DNA of 64,000 nt from Ignavibacterium sp. GTDB taxonomy: Bacteria; Bacteroidota; Ignavibacteria; Ignavibacteriales; Ignavibacteriaceae. Every line of letters begins with the position of its first letter. Within the stretch, counting starts at the first letter, position 1. The position numbers were made by a program, and so were the translations under genes. Location: the NCBI GenBank assembly GCA_018335755.1, contig JAGXRK010000051.1, positions 62,001-126,000 of the forward strand. Reading direction: 5' to 3'. This document shows, piece by piece, positions 1 through 7,254 of this stretch. Under the pieces are notes generated by a model. That model saw only the letters and a list, made by a program, of their open reading frames with translations. It was not told where the DNA came from and made no database searches.

Positions 1-2
1 GC

Positions 3-206
3 GAAAAGAAGATTGCTATCGAGTTTACTCAGGTGAATCTCGGATGGAGTAAAAACTTTGAAGATTATCACATAGATGGGATTGTACTCTCCTCCCCTTA
101 TGAAAAAAATTATAAATCTATAAAAACTGTTTTATTTAATACTCGAATAGATCATCCATGGTTTGTGCCTTTGCCTGATAATATAAAATTAAAACCATGT
201 AATTAA
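3..206 (+). CDS. C-terminal fragment of an unrecognised protein (5' end outside window)
   Basis: An open frame enters from the left edge and runs 67 codons to a TAA at 204-206. The peptide begins EKKIAIEFTQVNLGW and ends NIKLKPCN; it has mixed polarity and no membrane segment. I do not recognise the family. The start lies before the window, so domain content and length are unknown. The next sequence downstream is a palindrome and then a relic gene, so this fragment may itself be the tail of a decayed gene. Confidence 0.45.
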   Translation, partial: EKKIAIEFTQVNLGWSKNFEDYHIDGIVLSSPYEKNYKSIKTVLFNTRIDHPWFVPLPDNIKLKPCN

Positions 207-251
207 ATTCAGATATTTCTAAACCAAAAACACTTGGTTAAAGCACTTACC

Positions 252-284
252 ATACCTCCGAGGTTTCGAAAACCTCGTAGGTAT
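252..284. repeat. 33-bp imperfect palindrome
   Basis: Arms ATACCTCCGAGGTTT and AAACCTCGTAGGTAT are reverse complements apart from one position, with a CGA centre. It lies exactly at the point where homology to a restriction-modification enzyme begins, so it may mark the breakpoint. Palindromes of this style are common between genes in Bacteroidota-like genomes (general knowledge). Confidence 0.7.
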
Positions 285-591
285 TAAAACCGGCAATGGT
301 TGGATAAACAGTGAACAATACTTCGGCAACGTTCCTGAGATTGTCTGGAATTTTTACATCGGCGAATACCAGCCCGCACAAAAATGGCAAAAGGATAGAA
401 AAGGAAGAAGACTCCCAACAGCGAAATTGAAAACTATTAGAACATAAAACACATTATATAAAGAATTATCCGTTGTAGAGAATAAAGACAACCAAATGAA
501 AAATAGTGATATTGGGCATTGTCAGAAAATAATTGTTGCACTCTCAGAAACTGATAGGATAATGAAAGAGATTGATACGATTGTTAAATGA
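283..591 (+). pseudogene. Relic of a type ISP restriction-modification enzyme, C-terminal specificity end
   Basis: Frame 1 reads a stretch containing SEQYFGNVPEIVWNFYIG, EYQPAQKWQKDRKGR and, further on, HCQKIIVALSETDRIMKEID. These blocks match my memory of the conserved C-terminal end of type ISP (LlaBIII-like) restriction-modification enzymes, where a QYF..VP..VW.F.IGGYQ..EKWLKDRKGR block is closely followed by a HYQKI..AL..T...M.EID block. Here an in-frame TAA at 445-447 and about 40 extra residues separate the two blocks. The helicase, nuclease and methylase domains are absent: the frame starts abruptly next to a palindrome at 252-284. This is a dead remnant, and no intact partner is in the window. 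Confidence 0.75.
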
Positions 592-592
592 A

Positions 593-680
593 CCCATCCT
601 AATCCTTCTCTTATAAAGAGAAGGACTTATTGGTAACGATGTCTTATCATTTAACGTGCTGTCAGAAGAAACAAGGTTTG
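593..680. repeat. Dispersed repeat, copy 1 (with internal hairpin)
   Basis: About 85 bp that recur at 2335-2418: both read CATCC(T/C)AA(T/C)CCTTCTCTT, then AGAGAAGG(A/G)CTT(A/G)TTGG, then (A/T)GCTGTC(A/G)GAAG. The CCTTCTCTT and AGAGAAGG parts form a hairpin. The two copies flank the 840-2290 gene pair. Confidence 0.75.
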
Positions 681-839
681 TTTTATATTGACAAAAAGGT
701 CTCTCTCTTTACGCGAGAGATCTGACCGCCTGTCAGAAAGGATTAAAAAGAATTCGAAGGGTATTTAAATGATCTTGCCTGCAAAGTAAAACAAAATAAG
801 ATTAAAAACTCAACTAATAATTTCCGACATAAAATTTTA

Positions 840-1310
840 ATGAAAAGTAATTTGCTCTTCTCCGAAAAACAAAGATTTAACCAGTGGTGGCTGTGGGCAA
901 TTTTAATAGGAATTAATTTGTTGTTCTTATATGTTGCCCTTTTTCAACCAAACATTTTTTTAACTCTTTCGTTTGTGTTTACTTTGATTTTAACAGTGCT
1001 CTTCTTAAGCTTTCGGCTTGATACTCAAATAACGGCGGAAAAAATTTACGTTAGATTTTATCCGCTTCAATTAAAATACAGAGAATATATGTGGAGCGAA
1101 ATCTCGAAATGTACCATTCGACAATATAGTCCCATTGGAGAATATGGCGGCTGGGGGCTGCGCGGATTTGGTAAAAATAAAACAATCAACATATCTGGAA
1201 ATCTGGGCTTGCAGCTTGATTTTATCAATAACAAAAAACTGCTGATTGGGACAAATAAAACCAAGGAATTGACTGAAGCTCTTGAAAAAATAGGAAAATT
1301 AAAATCATAG
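840..1310 (+). CDS. Small membrane protein of unknown function, two transmembrane helices
   Basis: The 156-residue product has two hydrophobic helices at about residues 18-36 and 41-57, followed by a soluble C-terminal half with alternating polar/hydrophobic strands. That half resembles the PH-like (bPH/YcxB-like) cytoplasmic domains of small bacterial membrane proteins: residues of the type W.EI...IRQYSPIGEYGGWGLRG and a LLIGT.K..EL end. The function is not known. It lies 17 bp upstream of an oxidoreductase on the same strand, so the two may be co-transcribed. Bounding repeats on both sides suggest the pair moved or was inserted as a unit. Confidence 0.6.
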   Translation: MKSNLLFSEKQRFNQWWLWAILIGINLLFLYVALFQPNIFLTLSFVFTLILTVLFLSFRLDTQITAEKIYVRFYPLQLKYREYMWSEISKCTIRQYSPIGEYGGWGLRGFGKNKTINISGNLGLQLDFINNKKLLIGTNKTKELTEALEKIGKLKS

Positions 1311-1327
1311 AAGTAAAATCAGAATCT

Positions 1328-2290
1328 ATGAAAGCAATCATATACACAAAATACGGACCTCCAAATGTTCTACAGCTTAGAGAGGTTGAAAAACCCCAGC
1401 CAAAGGAAAATGAAGTTCTTATTAAGATTATCGCAACTGCTGTTAATTCGGGAGACTGGCGTTTGCGTAAAGCAGATCCCTTTATGGCCCGCTTCTTTAC
1501 TGGATTATTTAAACCCAAGAAAAATATTCTCGGTGTTGTTCTCTCCGGTGTGATTGAAATAGCCGGCAGAAATATAACCCGCTTTAAAGAGGGTGATCAT
1601 GTATTTGCATTATCAGATAGATTCTTAGGCGCCTATGCTGAATATATCTGCCTGCCGGAAGTTTTCTCAATAGCGTTAAAGCCCGCTAATGTTTCTTACG
1701 AAGAAGCTGCGGCAATTCCTTTTGGAGGACATACTGCGCTATACTTCTTAAGAAAAGCAAATATAAAAAGCGGACAATCTGTACTTGTTTATGGTGCTTC
1801 CGGTGCAGTTGGTACTGCCGCAGTTCAGATTGCAAAATATTATGGTGCAATAGTAGCCGGTGTTTGCAGCACGGCTAATGTTGAAATAGTAAAAGGTCTC
1901 GGTGCTGATAATGTGATTGATTATACAAAAACGAATGTTGCCGATATTAATGATACTTTTGGTATTGTTTTTGAAACTGTTAATAAAGTACCAATTTCTA
2001 ATCTTATAAAACTGCTTAAGAATAACGGAACTCTAATTTTGGGTTCAGCTATGCTAAAGGAGATGTTTCAAGGTTCATTATTCTCTTTGTTAGGCAAAAT
2101 AAAGGTGTTAATGGGTGAAGCAAAAGCAACGGCCGACGATATGAACTTTATGAAAGAACTTGTTGAGTCCGGCAGGCTTAAGCCGGTAATCGACAGAATA
2201 TATCCTTTAGAAAAAATTGCTGAGGCGCACGCTTATGTTGAAAAAGGACATAAGAGAGGAAATGTAGTAATTAAAATAAATGAAAATTAG
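1328..2290 (+). CDS. Zinc-independent MDR-family NAD(P)H:quinone oxidoreductase / alcohol dehydrogenase-like
   Basis: The 320 residues cover a full medium-chain dehydrogenase/reductase subunit. The GroES-like N-terminal half runs to about residue 125. The Rossmann half contains YGASGAVGTAAVQIAK, the nucleotide-binding glycine motif, and ADNVIDYT typical of the quinone oxidoreductase branch. The catalytic and structural zinc cysteines of true alcohol dehydrogenases are missing, which fits a zinc-free reductase using NADPH on quinones or enones. The substrate cannot be told from sequence. It follows the small membrane protein by 17 bp. Cytoplasmic; no signal peptide. Confidence 0.85.
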   Translation: MKAIIYTKYGPPNVLQLREVEKPQPKENEVLIKIIATAVNSGDWRLRKADPFMARFFTGLFKPKKNILGVVLSGVIEIAGRNITRFKEGDHVFALSDRFLGAYAEYICLPEVFSIALKPANVSYEEAAAIPFGGHTALYFLRKANIKSGQSVLVYGASGAVGTAAVQIAKYYGAIVAGVCSTANVEIVKGLGADNVIDYTKTNVADINDTFGIVFETVNKVPISNLIKLLKNNGTLILGSAMLKEMFQGSLFSLLGKIKVLMGEAKATADDMNFMKELVESGRLKPVIDRIYPLEKIAEAHAYVEKGHKRGNVVIKINEN

Positions 2291-2334
2291 CTTTTTTAAT
2301 TATTGTTGGATGAAATAATGGTCCGGTCAGAAAA

Positions 2335-2418
2335 CTCATCCCAACCCTTCTCTTCATAAGAGAAGGGCTTGTTGGCAATGATGTCTTCCCATTTAAAATG
2401 CTGTCGGAAGTAATAATG
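2335..2418. repeat. Dispersed repeat, copy 2
   Basis: Second copy of the 593-680 element, with a cleaner hairpin (CCCTTCTCTT / AAGAGAAGGG). It sits 45 bp after the oxidoreductase stop. An AT-rich stretch of similar sequence follows both copies. Confidence 0.75.
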
Positions 2419-2470
2419 TATTATTTTATATATTAACACCAAAACAATTTAACAATGCAGCAATAAAGCA

Positions 2471-3238
2471 ATGAAAACAAAACAATGGTACGAAGCACTC
2501 TTTGAAAATTACGCGAAGACGTATGAAAAAGAATCGTTTACTCAGGGAACGATCGGTGAATGCGATTTTATAGAGCAGGAACTTAATTTTGATAAATCCT
2601 TAAGAATACTGGATGTCGGATGCGGAACGGGCAGACATTCAATTGAATTAACAGAAAGAGGTTACTCTGTAACCGGAGTCGATTTATCAGAATCACAGCT
2701 TGCTCTTGCACGTGAGAAAGCGGCAAAAAAAAATCTTACAATCAATTTTCAGAAACACGATGCAAGAGATTTACCTTTCAATAAAGAATTTAATGCGGCT
2801 ATAATGCTTTGCGAAGGCGGCTTTCCGTTAATGGAAACTGATGAAATGAATTTTGAGATATTGAAGGGCGTAACAAAATCCCTCAAAGACAAATCAAAGT
2901 TTATTTTTACTACTTTAAACGGACTCTTTCCACTTTATCACTCAGTGGAAAAATTTTGTGCCGCCACCTCCATTGGCGATAATGCAACCTATCGCAGCAA
3001 CACATTTGATTTTATGACATTCCGCGATCATAACATAACAGAAATCGTTGATGATTCAGGAAATAAAAAAACCCTGGAGTGTAATGAAAGATATTATGTT
3101 CCTTCAGAAATAACCTGGCTTCTTAAATCACTTGGCTATAAAAAAATTGATATATTCGGTGCAAAGCTTGGAGCCTTTTCCCGGAATGATAAGCTAACAA
3201 CCGAAGATTTTGAAATGCTTGTTATTGCTGAGAAATAA
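2471..3238 (+). CDS. Class I SAM-dependent methyltransferase
   Basis: The 255-residue protein has SAM motif I ILDVGCGTGRHSIEL near residues 46-60, motif II GVDLSESQL with the acidic residue that binds the ribose, and DARDLPF for the adenine pocket. The C-terminal half carries a Methyltransf_25/11-like extension ending RYYVPSEITWLLKSLGY. The acceptor substrate is not evident; this branch includes small-molecule methyltransferases. Cytoplasmic. Adjacent genes do not indicate a pathway. Confidence 0.85.
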   Translation: MKTKQWYEALFENYAKTYEKESFTQGTIGECDFIEQELNFDKSLRILDVGCGTGRHSIELTERGYSVTGVDLSESQLALAREKAAKKNLTINFQKHDARDLPFNKEFNAAIMLCEGGFPLMETDEMNFEILKGVTKSLKDKSKFIFTTLNGLFPLYHSVEKFCAATSIGDNATYRSNTFDFMTFRDHNITEIVDDSGNKKTLECNERYYVPSEITWLLKSLGYKKIDIFGAKLGAFSRNDKLTTEDFEMLVIAEK

Positions 3239-3302
3239 TAGTTTTTGGCGTGTAGTCAGACTAAATAACATTTAAGTAATTCATTCAAAAGTTGAGATCC
3301 TT

Positions 3303-3764
3303 ATGAAATTTATTCTAACAATACTTTTATTGCTGTTTGTCTCTTATTCATCCCTTGCTCAAACCCCCAATCCCGATTACGATTCCACACTTGCACAAAA
3401 GTTGGGTGCTGATGATTACGGGATGAAAAGTTATGTCCTGGCAATTCTGAAAACCGGCAGCAATACAACAACAGACAAAGCCTTTATAGATAGCTGTTTT
3501 CGAGGACATATGAACAACATCAGCCGCCTTGTTGATGAAGGAAAACTTATCGTGGCAGGACCGCTTGGAAAGAATGAAAACACTTATCGCGGTATTTTTA
3601 TTTTCGATGTGCCTACAATAGAAGAGGCCGGGGCACTTGTTCAATCTGACCCGGCTGTAAACTCAAAGCTTCTTGAAGCAGAACTATACAGTTGGTATGG
3701 TTCTGCGGCACTGTCCGAATATCTTGATGCGGCATTAAAAATTGGCAAATATAAAATTAATTAA
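3303..3764 (+). CDS. Exported YCII-domain protein
   Basis: The 153 residues begin with a cleavable signal peptide (hydrophobic core, ending near SLAQ at residue 20) followed by one YCII-like alpha/beta-barrel domain containing HMNNISRLVDEGKLIVAGPL, the most conserved part of the family. YCII proteins are usually about 95-residue cytosolic proteins of unclear enzymology, so an exported version is somewhat unusual but is seen in Bacteroidota relatives. It ends 15 bp before a DUF4199 membrane protein and probably shares its transcript. Confidence 0.75.
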   Translation: MKFILTILLLLFVSYSSLAQTPNPDYDSTLAQKLGADDYGMKSYVLAILKTGSNTTTDKAFIDSCFRGHMNNISRLVDEGKLIVAGPLGKNENTYRGIFIFDVPTIEEAGALVQSDPAVNSKLLEAELYSWYGSAALSEYLDAALKIGKYKIN

Positions 3765-3779
3765 TATAAAGAGGCAGGT

Positions 3780-4259
3780 ATGAAAAACATTAAAATCGAA
3801 ATCAAGTGGGCTATTATCTTCGTAGCGATGATGCTGCTGTGGATGGTGCTGGAAATGCTTTCTGGCTTTCACGATGAACATATTGACAAGCACGCCATCG
3901 TTACAAACTTCGTAGCCATTCCGGCAATTGCCGTTTATGTTTTCGCTCTATTGGATAAACGTAAGAACTTTTACAATGGCAGTATGTCCTATAAGCAGGG
4001 ATTTATTTCCGGCTTAATTATTACCCTGATAGTTACTGTTATAAGCCCTTTAACACAATACATTACATCAACTATTATTACGCCTGACTATTTCAAGAAC
4101 ATCGTTGAGTATTCCGTAAAAGAAAATAAAATGACCAGAGAAGATGCGGTAAGTTATTTTAACCTGTCAAGTTATATGATTCAGACTATAATTTTTACTC
4201 CTGTTATGGGAATTATAACTACAGCTATTGTGGCAATCTTTACCCGAAGTAAAAAATAG
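3780..4259 (+). CDS. DUF4199-family membrane protein
   Basis: The 159-residue protein has about four transmembrane helices (roughly 8-27, 40-57, 75-95 and 130-154) and the arrangement typical of DUF4199, including YKQGFISGLIITLI after the second helix and a short extracytoplasmic loop with KNIVEYSVKENKMT. DUF4199 is a Bacteroidota-rich family with no assigned function. GAGGCAGG just upstream gives a reasonable ribosome-binding site. Ten bases separate its stop from the likely start of the following cation transporter. Confidence 0.75.
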   Translation: MKNIKIEIKWAIIFVAMMLLWMVLEMLSGFHDEHIDKHAIVTNFVAIPAIAVYVFALLDKRKNFYNGSMSYKQGFISGLIITLIVTVISPLTQYITSTIITPDYFKNIVEYSVKENKMTREDAVSYFNLSSYMIQTIIFTPVMGIITTAIVAIFTRSKK

Positions 4260-4269
4260 TTCCTTGTTC

Positions 4270-5061
4270 ATGCAAAAAACTGTTTTTCATATACCAAAAA
4301 TGGATTGTCCCTCTGAAGAGAATCTGATTAAACTGAAGCTGAACGATTTTTCCGACATTATAAATCTTGATTTTGATATTCCAAACCGAAAGCTGACAAT
4401 ATTTCATTATGGAAATTTTCAAAAATTAAAAAAAGCACTTGATGGTCTGAATCTTGGTAGTAAAATACTTTCTAACGAAGAATCAGATCAAACAGTTTTT
4501 TCAGAACAGTCAAATCAACGAAAAGTACTCTGGATAGTTTTGGTAATAAACTTTTCGTTTTTCTTAATTGAAATGATCACCGGGATTGTTTCAAGGTCTA
4601 TGGGTCTTGTTGCCGACAGTCTTGATATGCTCGCAGATGCATTTGTTTATGGAATAAGTCTCTATGCTGTCGGCGGAACTCTTCAAAGGAAAAAGAGCAT
4701 TGCAAAAATTGCTGGATATTTTCAAATAACGCTTGCTGTAATAGGTTTTGTTGAGGTTGTCCGGAGGTTTATTGGAGCTGAAGCAATGCCGGATTTCAGA
4801 ACGATGATAATTGTTTCTGTGTTTGCCCTGGCTGCAAATGCTACATGTCTTTACCTGTTGATGAAATCGAAAAGCAAAGATGCACATATGCGTGCAAGTA
4901 TGATTTTTACTTCAAATGATGTTATTATAAATATTGGCGTTATTCTTGCCGGAGTTCTTGTGCTTTGGTTTAATTCAAGCTTGCCCGATCTTATTGTCGG
5001 CTCAGCTGTTTTTATTCTGGTTATGTTCGGTGCAGCACGAATTTTAAAACTCGCAAAATAA
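4270..5061 (+). CDS. CDF-like cation transporter with N-terminal HMA-type metal-binding domain
   Basis: I take the ATG at 4270, because the longer frame from 4228 would overlap the DUF4199 gene and add an unconserved leader. The protein (263 residues) opens with a heavy-metal-associated-like fold carrying MDCPSEEN. Six membrane helices follow, with the cation diffusion facilitator signature SMGLVADSLDMLADAF in helix 2. The usual HxxxD of helix 5 is replaced by SNDVIIN, and there is no cytoplasmic C-terminal domain. It presumably exports a divalent metal from the cytoplasm, but the altered site makes the ion uncertain. Confidence 0.75.
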   Translation: MQKTVFHIPKMDCPSEENLIKLKLNDFSDIINLDFDIPNRKLTIFHYGNFQKLKKALDGLNLGSKILSNEESDQTVFSEQSNQRKVLWIVLVINFSFFLIEMITGIVSRSMGLVADSLDMLADAFVYGISLYAVGGTLQRKKSIAKIAGYFQITLAVIGFVEVVRRFIGAEAMPDFRTMIIVSVFALAANATCLYLLMKSKSKDAHMRASMIFTSNDVIINIGVILAGVLVLWFNSSLPDLIVGSAVFILVMFGAARILKLAK

Positions 5062-5153
5062 ACGCGATGAGCTTGCCTCTGTCTTTTAATTCCTTTTATA
5101 TTGTCTGTAGTTATCTGAAATAAAAATATTATAAACTTTTGTTGGATATAAAT

Positions 5154-5981
5154 ATGTCTATATCAAAAAAAACATTGTTTGTTTCGCAGGTTGTTTTACT
5201 CGTTGTTCTTTTTTTGTTTCTGAGTTCTTGCGATTCGGGTGGCGATAACCGCGGCGCTTATACTGATCCTGTTGAAAATAAATCTGAATCTTTTAGTGCA
5301 GAAGATAATGTTTCTTCAAGTGTTGACCGCAAGATCATTAAAGATGGTAATATCCGGTTTGAAACTTCAAGCGTAAAAGAAACTCAATCTTTTATTAAAC
5401 AAACAGTGAATGAGCTTGGCGGATATATAGGTGACGAAAAAGTTTTTGATTATAAAGAAAGAATCGAACACAACATAACTGTTCGTATCCCGGAAAATAA
5501 ATTTGATTTTCTGGTTGAAAAGATTTCTGAGACTGCAGAAAAAATCGACAGTAAAACCATTAATTCAAAAGAGGTAACCGAAGAGTTTATTGATGTTGAG
5601 GCAAGAGTAAAAACAAAAAAGGAGCTTGAGGCTCGATACAAAGAAATATTGACACAGGCGAACCGCGTCGATGAAATTCTCAATATTGAAAGAGAGATTG
5701 GAAAACTTCGTTCAGAAATAGAATCACTCGAGGGCAGGTTAAACTATCTTAAAAATCGGGTGGCATTAAGCAGTCTTACCATTACTTATTATGAAAAAAC
5801 AACTTCTCCATTCGGATTCTTTTCAAAGTTTTTCCAGGCACTTAAAAACGGCTGGAATTATCTTTTATGGTTTATAATCATACTGACGAGTTTATGGCCT
5901 TTTATCTTGATTGTTGTGCTTGTTTTGGTTGTGGTCAATACTATCAATAAAAAGAAAAAGAAAAAACAGATAATTGGTTGA
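5154..5981 (+). CDS. DUF4349 lipoprotein with coiled coil and C-terminal membrane anchor
   Basis: Start chosen at ATG 5154, giving a signal peptide that begins MSISKKTLF and a lipobox FLSSC (Cys near residue 25). The central domain matches DUF4349: an alpha/beta part containing GGYIGDEKV, then a long coiled coil (EEFIDVEARVKTKKELEARY and onward). A hydrophobic helix near the C-terminus (residues about 235-262) is followed by a lysine-rich tail, which would leave the basic end in the cytoplasm. The family is common in envelope proteins; the role is unknown. Confidence 0.8.
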   Translation: MSISKKTLFVSQVVLLVVLFLFLSSCDSGGDNRGAYTDPVENKSESFSAEDNVSSSVDRKIIKDGNIRFETSSVKETQSFIKQTVNELGGYIGDEKVFDYKERIEHNITVRIPENKFDFLVEKISETAEKIDSKTINSKEVTEEFIDVEARVKTKKELEARYKEILTQANRVDEILNIEREIGKLRSEIESLEGRLNYLKNRVALSSLTITYYEKTTSPFGFFSKFFQALKNGWNYLLWFIIILTSLWPFILIVVLVLVVVNTINKKKKKKQIIG

Positions 5982-6089
5982 TGATTTAGTTAATATTTGA
6001 TTTTAATAAAGATGGATTTTCGTTTTACAAGCAGCAATAAGATATTATAGTATGTTCTTCTTGAAAACCTACAAGAAAATAAGAATACA

Positions 6090-7187
6090 ATGAATGAGAA
6101 AATAGTTGAATCAAAAATAGAATCCTCGTTTCGAAGACAGGTTCAAAAAGATAAAAAAGTTAAGGCGGCGTTCCTATTTGTTAACTCCGATAAGTTAAAC
6201 ATCAACATTAAGGTGGCAGAGGGAAATACCGGCAATATAAAGGCGCACATAAACCAACCGGTTCATCTGGCAAGTGTAGGTAAATTATTTACGGCAACTA
6301 TTATCAGTATTCTTTTTGAAAAAGGAAAGTTGGATTTTGATGACTGTGTCCGCAATTATCTGGATGCTGATTTAATGAATGGTTTACACGTTTATAAAGG
6401 AAATGATTATTCGGACCAAATTACCATAAGGCATTTACTAATGCAGACCTCCGGATTAAATGATGTGTTTTATCATTTATGGAAAAAAATGACAAAAGAT
6501 CCGATGTTCAAAACTACTCCCAGAGAAGCACTCATATGGGGCAAGAAAAACTTAAAGCCTGTTGCTGTACCGGAAAAGAGACATTTTTATACAGATACCA
6601 ACTACTATCTTCTTGGTTTGATTATAGAAAATATTTCTGGTAAAAAATTTCACGAAGTAATGCATGAGTTAATCTTTGAACCCCTGGGAATGAAGTATGC
6701 TTATATGCATGGTGTTTCAAAACCTAAAATTGAATCTGGTTATCCTCTTGCGCCGCTGTTTATAAAGGGTGTTGACGTTAATTCTATCAATGGTGTTCAC
6801 CAGATAGATTATGCGGGGGGAAGTGTTATTGCCGCCCTTGATGACCATTTGTTATTTATGAAGTCTCTGTTAAATAGTAAAATTATAAAAAGGGAAACTC
6901 TGAATAGAATGATAGAAGACGATGTTAATATGGGGTTTCCAACGGTTGGGTTCAAATATGGATATTCGGTCTGGAAAATGAAGACCATTCCCTTAATCAT
7001 GCCAGAAAAGTTTAACTGCTGGGGGTGCGTTGGCGTAACAGGCGCTTTCATGTTTTATCATCCATTAACAGAATCATACATCATCGGAACATTTAATGAC
7101 TTTTCTTATAGAGGAAAGGCATTAGAATTTATGGCAAGAAAAGTGATTAAGGAGCTTTTGAGTTATCAAATAAATACTACGGACTAG
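6090..7187 (+). CDS. Serine hydrolase of the class C beta-lactamase / esterase family
   Basis: The 365-residue protein carries the SxxK nucleophile motif as SVGK (residues about 70-73, context HLASVGKLFTA) and the second catalytic motif as YTD in YTDTNYYLLG, where most relatives have YSN or YAN. C-terminal GGSVIAALDDHLLFMKSLL is typical of Beta-lactamase (PF00144) proteins. No signal peptide is visible, so it is probably cytoplasmic; most likely an esterase or peptidase rather than an antibiotic-resistance enzyme. It is monocistronic, between the DUF4349 gene and a convergent patatin gene. Confidence 0.8.
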   Translation: MNEKIVESKIESSFRRQVQKDKKVKAAFLFVNSDKLNINIKVAEGNTGNIKAHINQPVHLASVGKLFTATIISILFEKGKLDFDDCVRNYLDADLMNGLHVYKGNDYSDQITIRHLLMQTSGLNDVFYHLWKKMTKDPMFKTTPREALIWGKKNLKPVAVPEKRHFYTDTNYYLLGLIIENISGKKFHEVMHELIFEPLGMKYAYMHGVSKPKIESGYPLAPLFIKGVDVNSINGVHQIDYAGGSVIAALDDHLLFMKSLLNSKIIKRETLNRMIEDDVNMGFPTVGFKYGYSVWKMKTIPLIMPEKFNCWGCVGVTGAFMFYHPLTESYIIGTFNDFSYRGKALEFMARKVIKELLSYQINTTD

Positions 7188-7254
7188 TGTTGTAAAAAGC
7201 TGGGCTGGGGTTTTTGAGAATTAATCCTTTAACTATTCCAATAAAAAAATAGAG

